This document shows, piece by piece, positions 43,644-51,157 of a stretch of 64,000 nucleotides of DNA (position 1 is the stretch's first letter; each line of letters opens with the position of its first letter). A program made the translations under genes and the position numbers. Source of the stretch: CAADGU01 sp035444285 (GTDB taxonomy: Bacteria; Chloroflexota; Anaerolineae; Promineifilales; Promineifilaceae); assembly GCA_035444285.1 (NCBI GenBank), contig DAOMOK010000013.1, positions 124,001 through 188,000 of the forward strand. The letters run 5' to 3'. The notes under the pieces were generated by a model, which searched no databases, was not told where the DNA came from, and saw only the letters and a program-made list of their open reading frames with translations.

Positions 43644-44877
43644 GCAAGTTACGGCCGTTAATCTGTTTCGCGCCTGGGGCAGTCAATCCTTTGCCCTGTT
43701 GTGGAGCGGGCAAACGTTGTCGCGTATTGGCGATTTCTTGTTTGAGGTGGCGTTGGCCTGGTGGGTGCTGCAAGAAAGCGGCTCGGCCGGGGCCATGGCG
43801 GCGGTATTGATCTTTTCGATGGCGCCAACGGTGTTGTTCTCCCTGTTTGGCGGGGTATTGGTAGACCGTTACCCTGCGGTGCCGGTGATGGTGGGGTCAG
43901 ATGTGGTGCGGGGCGTGACGGCCGTACTCATCTCTGTGCTCGCCTTTTCCGGCCACCTGGAAATAGCGCATGTCTATCTGCTGAGTCTTGTTTTTGGCGT
44001 GGTCAACGCCTTTTTCCAGCCGGCCTTTACGGCCACGGTACCGGCCCTGGTGCCGGAAGATGATTTGAGCAGCGCCAATTCATTGAACAGCTTTGCCATT
44101 CAGGCGGGGCGGGTATTGGGGCCGCCACTGGGGGCGGGGCTGCTTGCGCTGGGCGGGGCCGGGCTGGCTTTTGCCATCAACGGGTTGACCTTTTTTGCCT
44201 CTGCGCTCTTTTTACTGCCCCTGCTGCGAACGCAGATACGGCCGTTGCCGTCATCACCCGTAGAGGAGCAGCCCGGCCTGCTGGCCGACTTGCAAGACGG
44301 ATTGCGCACTGTCTGGCAGGCGCCCTGGTTGTGGATCACCGTTGCCGTGTTTGCCCTGAGTAATGTAACCCTGGTTGGACCATACAGCGTGGCGATGCCT
44401 TTCCTGGTGCAAGACGTGCTTCACGCCGATGTACACGTGTTGAGCCTGATTTATTCTATGTTTGCGGTGGGGTATGTGTTGGGCGGCGTCTGGTTGGGGC
44501 GCAAACCGGCCATTCGGCGGCGGGGCCTGCTGATTTACGGCGGGCTGGTGGCGGCGGGGCTGATGCTGCTGCTCTTTGGTTTGCCGGTGGGGCTGCCGGT
44601 GCTGCTGTTAGCGGCCTTGATCAATGGCGCCGTGTTGGAAATGGGGATGCTGGCCTGGACGAATGCCCTGCAAGCACTGGTGCCGCGGCAGAAGTTGGGG
44701 CGCGTCGCCGGGGTGGATGCGGTTGGCTCTTTTGCGCTGCTGCCGGTGGGCCTGGCGCTGACCGGCCTGGCGACGGAGGCCTGGGGCGCGGCGGCGGTAT
44801 TTGTGGTGGGGGGTGGGGTAACGGCCGTTGTCTCCTTGCTGGCTTACCATCATCCTGCTATCAAGAATCTGGACTAA
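43630..44877 (+). CDS. MFS transporter (enterobactin-exporter/DHA-like)
   Basis: A 415-residue membrane protein with about 12 hydrophobic segments. It opens FALLWSGQTLSRIGDFLFEV, typical of the MFS group that includes exporters such as EntS; the loop after the second segment has GGVLVDRYPAVPVM (motif A-like). Family members export small molecules or drugs by proton antiport. The cargo is not known; by context it could be a product related to the NHNET peptide, although MFS proteins rarely move peptides this long. GGAGG precedes the ATG, which lies within the last codons of the TPR gene. Confidence 0.9.
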   Translation: MVAFKQVTAVNLFRAWGSQSFALLWSGQTLSRIGDFLFEVALAWWVLQESGSAGAMAAVLIFSMAPTVLFSLFGGVLVDRYPAVPVMVGSDVVRGVTAVLISVLAFSGHLEIAHVYLLSLVFGVVNAFFQPAFTATVPALVPEDDLSSANSLNSFAIQAGRVLGPPLGAGLLALGGAGLAFAINGLTFFASALFLLPLLRTQIRPLPSSPVEEQPGLLADLQDGLRTVWQAPWLWITVAVFALSNVTLVGPYSVAMPFLVQDVLHADVHVLSLIYSMFAVGYVLGGVWLGRKPAIRRRGLLIYGGLVAAGLMLLLFGLPVGLPVLLLAALINGAVLEMGMLAWTNALQALVPRQKLGRVAGVDAVGSFALLPVGLALTGLATEAWGAAAVFVVGGGVTAVVSLLAYHHPAIKNLD

Positions 44878-45377
44878 TGGAGATGACAGCACCCATCTAC
44901 ACCCGGTGGAGGTGAAAACAACACGGCCGTCACGGTTGGTTTTTGGGGTGCATGCGGCTGACGGCCGTCAGCGGGACAATGGGGTGGACCTGATGGTGGT
45001 GCAGCAGATGGGGTTGTGGTGAAAGGCCAGCCCCGTTTAATTGCGCGCCATGTTCACGTTGTTTATACTCTGCTTTCATATCGTAGCCAGCAACACGGGA
45101 ACGTTCTGTTAAATGACTCAGGAGACAATGTGGGCTTGCCGTCGAACATACCGAATCTGGCAAATAGACCGCAAAATTGCGGTCTAATACATAGTTGGGG
45201 TGGCTTATGCAAAGTTGCGTTGTGCCAAACATCAAAATCCTAGTAATTGGAGGCCGTTCTGCAAACCAAAACGCCGCCCTAACAAAGCTCCAAGCTAACG
45301 CGCCAAAGAAGACGAGCGCGCAGCTTAAGCAGCCGAACAGCACACAAAATTTTTCTTTGGAAAACCGGTAAGAATTG
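44878..45377. other. 500-base gene-poor gap at the edge of the accessory island
   Basis: GC content falls along this gap. The first 150 bases keep the local octamer and contain no convincing gene, only short frames that may be remnants. From about 45020 the sequence is AT-richer. A perfect hairpin is at 45165-45186. The segment near 45280-45320 contains CCCTAAC-like and GCTAAC words reminiscent of recombination sites, but they do not form a complete recognisable site. Confidence 0.5.
45165..45186. repeat. Perfect 10-bp palindromic hairpin
   Basis: TAGACCGCAA-AA-TTGCGGTCTA, with a two-base loop. It could be a protein-binding palindrome or a small terminator near the junction between native and AT-rich DNA. 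Confidence 0.5.
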
Positions 45378-45992
45378 ATGAATACAACAAATATCTTCGT
45401 TGAAATTTTGATTGTTGGAATTCAAGCGTCTGTTTGGACCATCTTGTTAGTGTTAAGTATTTTTGGAGTAGATTGGTTACCAAACAGCTGGAGCAGTTTA
45501 AACAATTGGAATGCTCTTGTAACCATAATTGTTTTGGCCACGTGGTACACTCTTGGAATTATCAGTGACAGAATTGCAAGTGTATTATTTTCTGGATTCG
45601 CAAATCCAAAGAAAACTCTTCAAAAATTTGCTGTGGTCAGAAATATGGCACAGATTTCTGACAAGGATATCCGAGTTGCAATAATGTACCAGGAAGAAAA
45701 GGTTTCATCCTATCTGGAATATTTTAGAAGCCGTGCAAGAATCGTTCGTGCAACTACTCTAAACTTGCTATTGATTACAGTATTTGGAAGCGCATTTGTA
45801 CTTTCAAGGTGCAGTCAAATTGGCTGCATGCCCAAAGCATCAACATTGATGCTCATTATCGGAATGGGTGCATTGCTAACTTTGACTTCTTGGATTATCC
45901 ATGGGGTCATCGAAATTGGTTATGAAAATCGAATGGCTCAGGTAGGTCACAAATTCAAAGAATATTCGCCTAAAAGTCATCCACCTGAATAA
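45378..45992 (+). CDS. AT-rich hypothetical membrane protein (204 aa)
   Basis: Four hydrophobic segments are visible: IFVEILIVGIQASVWTILLV, WNALVTIIVLATWYTLGIIS, TLNLLLITVFGSAFVLSRC and TLMLIIGMGALLTLTSWIIH. A basic/acidic helical stretch (AVVRNMAQISDKDIRVAIMY) sits between the second and third. I do not recognise the family. Base composition and codon use are clearly more AT-rich than the neighbours and the gene lacks the ACGGCCGT octamer, so it was probably acquired recently. It lies in the island with a toxin-antitoxin pair and a restriction system; a defence effector role is possible but unsupported. Confidence 0.7.
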   Translation: MNTTNIFVEILIVGIQASVWTILLVLSIFGVDWLPNSWSSLNNWNALVTIIVLATWYTLGIISDRIASVLFSGFANPKKTLQKFAVVRNMAQISDKDIRVAIMYQEEKVSSYLEYFRSRARIVRATTLNLLLITVFGSAFVLSRCSQIGCMPKASTLMLIIGMGALLTLTSWIIHGVIEIGYENRMAQVGHKFKEYSPKSHPPE

Positions 45993-46265
45993 AAATCATA
46001 TGTTGTTGCCTAAGCGGGCGCTAGTTAGGATGGTGGGAGGTGTTTCGTAATTGGTGCAATGTAGGCTGGGATTGCACGGCCGTCAAAAATCTGTATCATT
46101 CCCTTATTCCTACCCGATCTACAACACAAGGAAGACGCGCTGAAAAAGCGCACCCTCCCCTAAAACTGGCACAAAAGAAACGCGACTGGAACAGGTCGGG
46201 CAGGAAGAGGGCAGAGACGGTCGGATGGCTGCCATCCGCACCTCCTTGTGTTGGTCAAAGCCCGG
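45993..46265. other. Gap with several hairpins, no convincing gene
   Basis: Visible hairpins are GTGCAAT...ATTGCAC near 46056-46078 and CGGATGG-CTG-CCATCCG near 46222-46238. A short open frame here has no protein-like composition. A small RNA is possible, given the terminator that follows at 46266, but I cannot match it to a known RNA family. Confidence 0.35.
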
Positions 46266-46295
46266 AAACGGCCGTCTGAGAGGACGGCCGTTTTT
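46266..46295 (+). terminator. Terminator with ACGGCCGT arms before the toxin-antitoxin operon
   Basis: AAACGGCCGTC-TGAGAG-GACGGCCGTTT followed by TT and G. An 11-bp perfect stem, each arm containing the window's common octamer. Confidence 0.7.
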
Positions 46296-46298
46296 GTT

Positions 46299-46314
46299 GC
46301 AAACTATAGTTTGC
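46299..46314. promoter_or_regulatory. 16-bp perfect palindrome, probable toxin-antitoxin operator
   Basis: GCAAACTATAGTTTGC lies 34-49 bases before the toxin start. Antitoxins of this type usually repress their own promoter through such a palindrome. Confidence 0.55.
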
Positions 46315-46347
46315 AGCGTTATACTTTACCCATAAAAGGACTCGTTC

Positions 46348-46686
46348 ATGGCAGACACGGAAAAAGTGAAAACGGTCATCGCCTACCGCAATGATGCCGG
46401 TCAGGAACCATTCACCGATTGGCTCAATCGTTTGCGTGACCCCAGCACCCGGCGACGGATTCTGAAACGCCTCTTGCGCGTGGAAAGCGGGAATTATGGG
46501 GATTTCAAACCGGTGGGGGAAGGGGTCAATGAGTTGCGGCTCTTTTTTGGTGCAGGCTATCGGATTTACTTCGGTGAGGATGGTGACAAGATTGTGGTTC
46601 TGCTCACTGGCGGCGACAAAGGCAGCCAGCGGCGAGACATCCAACAGGCGCAAGCCTATTGGAAGGAGTATTTAAGCCATGTCTGA
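46348..46686 (+). CDS. RelE/ParE-superfamily toxin (addiction-module killer protein)
   Basis: A 112-residue protein. EPFTDWLNRLRDPSTRRRIL, GDFKPVGEGVNELRLFFGAG and YRIYFGEDGDKIVVLL-TGGDKG follow the pattern of the small RelE-like killer proteins that are encoded before their antitoxin. These usually inhibit translation by cleaving mRNA at the ribosome. It overlaps the antitoxin gene by eight bases. The palindrome upstream is the likely operator. Plain in composition compared with its neighbours. Confidence 0.88.
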   Translation: MADTEKVKTVIAYRNDAGQEPFTDWLNRLRDPSTRRRILKRLLRVESGNYGDFKPVGEGVNELRLFFGAGYRIYFGEDGDKIVVLLTGGDKGSQRRDIQQAQAYWKEYLSHV

Positions 46687-46996
46687 TTATCGTACTTTGG
46701 ATGAAATTAGCGTTGAATATTTTACGCAGCGACCGGAGGAGATTGAGGATTTCCTGGCGGAGATTTTTGCGGAATATGCCCAGGATGGGGATTCGGCCGC
46801 GCTGCTGTCGGCGCTGCGGATTGTGGCCCGTGTGAAGGGGATCACGGAGATGGCCGAACAAGTGGGTATGACGCGCCAGGGGTTACAAAAGGCACTCTCG
46901 GCCAGGGGTAATCCCCGACTGGATAACGTCAACTCGATCATGCGGGCGATGGGGTATCAACTGGTGCCGCACCGTTTGGAAACGCCTACCCCGTAG
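46679..46996 (+). CDS. HTH antitoxin (addiction-module antidote protein)
   Basis: A 105-residue protein with a helix-turn-helix in ALRIVARVKGITEMAEQVGM and TRQGLQKALSARGNPRLDNV, the standard architecture of antidotes paired with RelE-like killer proteins. The N-terminal 50 residues (acidic, PEEIEDFLAEIFAEYAQDGD) probably cover the toxin. It likely neutralises the toxin and represses the operon by binding the 46299 palindrome. The gene overlaps the toxin stop by eight bases. Confidence 0.88.
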   Translation: MSDYRTLDEISVEYFTQRPEEIEDFLAEIFAEYAQDGDSAALLSALRIVARVKGITEMAEQVGMTRQGLQKALSARGNPRLDNVNSIMRAMGYQLVPHRLETPTP

Positions 46997-47284
46997 TAGG
47001 CAGAGCCTTAAACTAACTCGGTTTAGTTCAAGTATGGGTGGGGTAATGCCCTCTTTTTGGGGGCTATTGCCCAGATATGGGGTGGCTTGGGGGGATGATG
47101 CACAGTTAAGTGATTGGCAAGGGCAGGGTGACCGCCATATTTGCTACCCCCATATCTGGCAGGCTATTTTTGAGGGTGGCAAAGTGGGGAACTTTATGCT
47201 ATTTTTGGCTTTGCGAGTCCAGCCTCCCAAATCAGGCCGAGTTGCAAGGGCAGCACTTTTTCATACAATCGCATTCATTAGATT
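46997..47284. other. Gap without recognisable gene
   Basis: Contains a short palindrome AACTAACTCGGTTTAGTT just after the antitoxin stop and an inverted pair CCAGATATGGGG...CCCCATATCTGG (near 47070 and 47147). No protein-like frame is seen. Confidence 0.4.
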
Positions 47285-47348
47285 GAGCCACCCACACGGC
47301 CGTTACTGGACTCGCAATCTGTAACATCCTGGGTGGCTCTTTTTTTGC
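47285..47348 (+). terminator. Terminator upstream of hsdR with long loop
   Basis: GAGCCACCCA and TGGGTGGCTC pair over 10 bases around a 35-base loop, followed by eight T residues. It ends about 20 bases before the hsdR start, so it would insulate, or attenuate, transcription into the restriction locus. Confidence 0.65.
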
Positions 47349-47367
47349 CACAGCACATGGAAAAACT

Positions 47368-50184
47368 TTGACACCAGAACAAATAGCCCGCCAGAAGATT
47401 GATGAATTGCTCCGCTACGCCGGTTGGCAGGTGCAAGACCGCGAGGCGATGAACCTCTGGGCCAGCCCGGGCGTGGCGGTGCGTGAAGCCCATCTGCAAA
47501 CGGGCTTTGCCGATTATCTGTTGTTTGTCGAAGGCAAAGCGTTGGGCGTGATTGAAGCCAAGAAGGTGGGTGTACCCCTGAGCGGCGTGGAGATTCAATC
47601 AGCCCGGTATGCCGGTGGGCTGCGGCCACCCATGCAAGCCTGGCGGCCAGCGATGCCGCTGCCCTTCCGCTACGAATCAACCGGCGTGGAAACCTTCTTC
47701 ACCAATGGCCTCGACCCTGAGCCGCGCGCACGGCGTGTGTTCGCCTTCCACCGGCCGGAGACGCTGCAAAATTGGGCCCAGGAAACAGATACTTTGCGCC
47801 AGCGTCTGCGTTTGCTGCCTCCTTTGCCGCGCAAGGGTTTATGGGGATCACAAATCAAGGCGATTACCAAACTGGAACAGTCGCTGGCCCAAGATAGACC
47901 ACGCGCCCTGATTCAGATGGCTACGGGCAGCGGCAAGACGTTCACGGCCGTCAACTTCATTTACCGCCTCATCAAACACGCCAATGCCCGGCGCGTCCTC
48001 TTTCTGGTAGACCGCAACAACCTGGGCAAGCAGGCCCATAACGAATTTGTGCAGTTTGATACGCCGGATGACGGCCGTAAGTTCGCCGAACTGTACAACA
48101 TCCGCCACCTGACCAATAACGCCCTGGATGTCAGCCGCGACGTGAACCGCGTGTACATCAGCACCATCCAGCGGCTCTATGCCCTGCTTAAAGATGAAGA
48201 ACTGGACGAAGAATTCGAGACTCAATCCCTCTACGAAATATACGAAAACGTAGGGGCCGGCCTTATGCCTGCGCAGTTGCCTGCCCAAGATTCGCCAGGC
48301 CAGGGGTCAGGGCAACCACAAGGGTTGCCTCTACAGCAACCGGTGACCGTCTCTTTCACCGGCAAACTGCCCATTGAATTTTTTGACATCATCATCATTG
48401 ACGAATGTCACCGCTCCATCTACACCGTCTGGAGGCAGGTGCTGGAATATTTCGACGCCCACCTCATCGGCCTGACGGCCACGCCGGGCAAACAAACCAT
48501 TGGCTTTTTCAACCAGAACCTGGTAATGGAGTACACCCACGATGAGGCTGTGGTTGATGGCATCAACGTCGGCGGTGAGGTGTACCGTATTCTCACCCGC
48601 ATTTCTGATGAGGGCAGCACGGTGGAAGCCGGACATTGGGTGGGCAAGATGGACCGGCTCACCCGCGAGCAGTGGCAGGAAAAGCTGGACGAGGCGCTGA
48701 CCTACACCCCCCAGCAGTTAGACCGGGATGTGGTCAGCGAAAGCCAGATGCGCACCATCATTCGCCATTTTCGGGATGTGTTGTTTACGGAACTGTTTCC
48801 CGACCGGGCCGACCGGGTGGTACCTAAGACGCTCATCTTTGCCAAAGATGACAACCACGCTGAAAACGTCGTACGGATCGTACGAGAGGAGTTTGGCAAG
48901 GGCAACGATTTTTGCCAGAAGATCACCTACCGCGCCAGCCGCAACCCGGAAGATATTTTGCAGGATTTCCGCAACAGCTACCATCCACGCATCGCCGTCA
49001 CGGTGGATATGATTGCCACGGGCACCGATGTGCGCGCCATTGAGATTTTGCTGTTCATGCGCCAGGTGCGTTCGCGGGGCTATTTTGAGCAGATGCGCGG
49101 CCGGGGGACGCGGGTCATTAAGCCGGATGAGTTGCAAGCCGTGACGGCCGATGCCCGGCACAAGACCCATTTTGTGCTGATTGACGCCGTGGGCCTGACG
49201 GAAACGGAGATGATTGAGCCGCCCCACGCCCAGGAACGGCAGCCCACCGTGCCCTTTGACAGGCTGCTGGAAAACCTGGCCTACGGGCAGTGTGATGCGG
49301 AGACGGTGGCTTCGCTGGCGCACCGGCTGGCGCGCTTGCAACACCGGCTGACGGCCGATGACGAACGCCTGATTGCCGATTACACCAGTGGCGGAACGCT
49401 GCCTGACCTCATCCATCCCCTGCTGGCCGCGTTGGACGATTTTGTAAATCGTCCGAGCGATTTTCCAAATCGCTCTACGATAGCCTGGGAAGCGACGGAG
49501 ATATTCCGCACCAATCCCAATTTGCGGCAAACGCTGCTGGAGATTCACCAGCGGTCAGAACTGGTGATTGATAACGTGAGTCTGGACGTGGTCAAGGAAG
49601 CGGGATTTGATTCTGACGCCACGGAAAAGCTGCGGCGGATGGTGGGCGATTTCCAGCAATTTATTGCCGACAATAAAGACGAAATTACCGCCCTGCAAAT
49701 TTTGTACAACCAGCCACATGGGGCACAGGCGCTGACGCGGCCGCAGTTACAGGAGCTGGCCCAGGTCTTGCAACGGCCGCCCCATCTGTGGACGGAGGAG
49801 AAGTTGTGGGCGGCCTATGCCCAATTGGAAAAAGACCGGGTGCGCGGCCTGAGTACGCAGCGGGTGCTGACCGACCTGATTGCCCTGGTGCGCCATGCCT
49901 TGCAGCCCGATGGGGAACTGGCGCCCTACCCGGAGCAGGTGCAGGCGCGTTATGCCGCCTGGCTGGCGGCGCAAGAACAGGGGGGCAAACAGTTCAATGC
50001 CGAACAACGCTGGTGGCTGGACAAAATTGCCCAATACATCGGCCTTAATTTGCAGATAACACCGCCGGATTTTGACGTGGACGGCGCGTTTGTGAACCGG
50101 GGCGGCCGTTGGGGGGCGATGGATGCCCTGGGTGCGGATTGGTTGCAACTGCTGGATGAGATGAACGCGGCCCTGGTCATGTAA
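47368..50184 (+). CDS. hsdR: Type I restriction enzyme R subunit
   Basis: A 938-residue EcoEI-type motor/nuclease subunit. The nuclease motif is near residues 45-70 (GFADYLLFVEGKALGVIEAKK pattern: D, then E-x-K). The helicase has Walker A ATGSGKT near 187, DECHRS near 345 and TATPGKQT. The C-terminal part matches EcoEI_R_C. It translocates DNA and cuts unmethylated molecules in complex with HsdM and HsdS. Two insertions are visible: a low-complexity GAGLMPAQLPAQDSPGQGSG stretch before DECH, and a REP-derived FVNRPSDFPNRST near residue 690. Both are in frame. The start is a TTG at 47368 (no ATG is usable in frame), which deserves checking. Confidence 0.93.
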   Translation: MTPEQIARQKIDELLRYAGWQVQDREAMNLWASPGVAVREAHLQTGFADYLLFVEGKALGVIEAKKVGVPLSGVEIQSARYAGGLRPPMQAWRPAMPLPFRYESTGVETFFTNGLDPEPRARRVFAFHRPETLQNWAQETDTLRQRLRLLPPLPRKGLWGSQIKAITKLEQSLAQDRPRALIQMATGSGKTFTAVNFIYRLIKHANARRVLFLVDRNNLGKQAHNEFVQFDTPDDGRKFAELYNIRHLTNNALDVSRDVNRVYISTIQRLYALLKDEELDEEFETQSLYEIYENVGAGLMPAQLPAQDSPGQGSGQPQGLPLQQPVTVSFTGKLPIEFFDIIIIDECHRSIYTVWRQVLEYFDAHLIGLTATPGKQTIGFFNQNLVMEYTHDEAVVDGINVGGEVYRILTRISDEGSTVEAGHWVGKMDRLTREQWQEKLDEALTYTPQQLDRDVVSESQMRTIIRHFRDVLFTELFPDRADRVVPKTLIFAKDDNHAENVVRIVREEFGKGNDFCQKITYRASRNPEDILQDFRNSYHPRIAVTVDMIATGTDVRAIEILLFMRQVRSRGYFEQMRGRGTRVIKPDELQAVTADARHKTHFVLIDAVGLTETEMIEPPHAQERQPTVPFDRLLENLAYGQCDAETVASLAHRLARLQHRLTADDERLIADYTSGGTLPDLIHPLLAALDDFVNRPSDFPNRSTIAWEATEIFRTNPNLRQTLLEIHQRSELVIDNVSLDVVKEAGFDSDATEKLRRMVGDFQQFIADNKDEITALQILYNQPHGAQALTRPQLQELAQVLQRPPHLWTEEKLWAAYAQLEKDRVRGLSTQRVLTDLIALVRHALQPDGELAPYPEQVQARYAAWLAAQEQGGKQFNAEQRWWLDKIAQYIGLNLQITPPDFDVDGAFVNRGGRWGAMDALGADWLQLLDEMNAALVM
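48250..48334 (+). repeat. In-frame repeat insertion within hsdR
   Basis: A Gln/Pro/Gly-rich coding stretch contains the inverted repeat GGCAACC-ACAAG-GGTTGCC (48311-48329) and begins with GTAGGGGC, words typical of dispersed palindromic repeats. It falls just before the DECH motif, where related HsdR proteins have a short loop. Confidence 0.5.
49436..49473 (+). repeat. REP unit inside hsdR coding sequence
   Basis: ACGATTTTGTAAATCGT and GCGATTTTCCAAATCGC lie side by side. The second matches the repeat arms at 50186-51149. It is translated as part of FVNRPSDFPNRS without breaking the frame. Confidence 0.75.
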
Positions 50185-50185
50185 A

Positions 50186-50226
50186 ACGATTTTCCAAATC
50201 GTTGAAAAGAGCGATTTGGAAAATCG
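50186..50226 (+). repeat. Left REP hairpin next to the tyrosine transposase
   Basis: CGATTTTCCAAATCG and CGATTTGGAAAATCG form a perfect 15-bp stem with a ten-base loop. It begins two bases after the hsdR stop and lies immediately upstream of the transposase gene. Confidence 0.85.
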
Positions 50227-50238
50227 CGGTACAGAGAG

Positions 50239-50877
50239 ATGAGTCAGTACGATTATAAACCTGAGTATCAGCGGAATTTGCCACATATTCAGCCGCCTGG
50301 GGCGACGTTGTTCGTTACGTTTCGCCTGGCAGGGTCTATTCCTACGGCCGTGCTAGAACAATTGAAGGAGGAAGCAGAGGAGCAGGAGCAGCGAATCAGG
50401 GCAACGGCCGTGCCTGCCGACCTGCCCTATTTGCTTTACCAGGAGCAAAAACGCCAGTTTGCCCGGTGGGATGCTGTGTTGGATCGGGCTGATAGTGGCC
50501 CTCGCTGGTTGGGCCAACCGGAAATTGCTACGATTGTTGTTGACAGCCTGCATTTTCTGGACGGGAATGTTTATGATATGGATACCTTTACGGTGATGCC
50601 GACACATGTTCATGCAGTCTTCCAGCCGTTGGCGAAGGAGGATGGCAGTTATCATGCGTTGCAAAAAATTCTACATTCGCTCAAGCGGCATACGGCGTGG
50701 GAAGCGAATAAGCTGTTGGAGCGGGACGGCGCATTTTGGCAGCATGAGAGTTATGATCATGTGGTACGGGATCGGCGGGAATGGGAACGAATTGTGGCTT
50801 ATGTGTTGAATAATCCGGTGAAGGCCGGGTTGGTGCAGACATGGGAAGAATGGCCCTGGTCATATTTGAAGGAGTAA
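50239..50877 (+). CDS. REP-associated tyrosine transposase (RAYT, Y1 HUH family)
   Basis: A 212-residue single-strand DNA nuclease of the IS200/IS605-like Y1 superfamily. The HUH metal motif is HVH in MPTHVHAVFQPLAKEDGS (near residue 122). The catalytic Tyr is likely in WQHESYDHVVRDRREW (near 172), and AYVLNNPVKAGLVQTWEEWP is the typical RAYT ending. RAYTs process REP hairpins, and here the gene is flanked by palindromic repeats of one family: one copy upstream and five downstream. The ATG has GAGAG upstream. The gene lies between hsdR and hsdS, in the same direction. Confidence 0.93.
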   Translation: MSQYDYKPEYQRNLPHIQPPGATLFVTFRLAGSIPTAVLEQLKEEAEEQEQRIRATAVPADLPYLLYQEQKRQFARWDAVLDRADSGPRWLGQPEIATIVVDSLHFLDGNVYDMDTFTVMPTHVHAVFQPLAKEDGSYHALQKILHSLKRHTAWEANKLLERDGAFWQHESYDHVVRDRREWERIVAYVLNNPVKAGLVQTWEEWPWSYLKE

Positions 50878-50878
50878 A

Positions 50879-51149
50879 ACGATTTTCCAAATCGTTTAGC
50901 GGTTGGCGATTTAGAAAATCGCGGCACGGTGGAACGATTTTCCAAATCGTTTAGTGGTTGGCGATTTAGAAAATCGCGGCACGGTGGAACGATTTTCCAA
51001 ATTGTTTAGTGGTTGGCGATTTAGAAAATCGCGGCACGGTGGAACGATTTTCCAAATCGTTTAGTGGTTGGCGATTTAGAAAATCGCGGCACGGTGGAAC
51101 GATTTTCCAAATCGTTTAGCGGTTGGCGATTTAGAAAATCGCGGCACGG
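50879..51149 (+). repeat. Array of five 55-bp REP hairpin units
   Basis: Units begin at 50879, 50934, 50989, 51044 and 51099. Each contains CGATTTTCCAAATCG, a 12-base spacer TTTAGYGGTTGG, CGATTTAGAAAATCG and the linker CGGCACGGTGGA. The two palindromic words pair with one mismatch. Differences between units are single bases (for example AAATTG in the third). The array forms the 5' leader of hsdS. It is not a CRISPR: the spacers are identical. Confidence 0.95.
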
Positions 51150-51157
51150 AGAGGAAG

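Noticed and set aside
45270..46040. Integron cassette around the AT-rich membrane-protein gene (CCCTAAC near 45284, GTTAGG near 46022)
   Set aside because: The words do not give a complete attC with matched inner and outer boxes, and no integrase is present.
46040..46279. 79-residue open frame upstream of the toxin-antitoxin pair
   Set aside because: Low-complexity basic composition, no ribosome site, and it runs into the terminator at 46266.
50879..51149. CRISPR-like look of regularly spaced repeats
   Set aside because: The 'spacers' are identical between units and no cas genes are near; the units are REP hairpins tied to the adjacent transposase.
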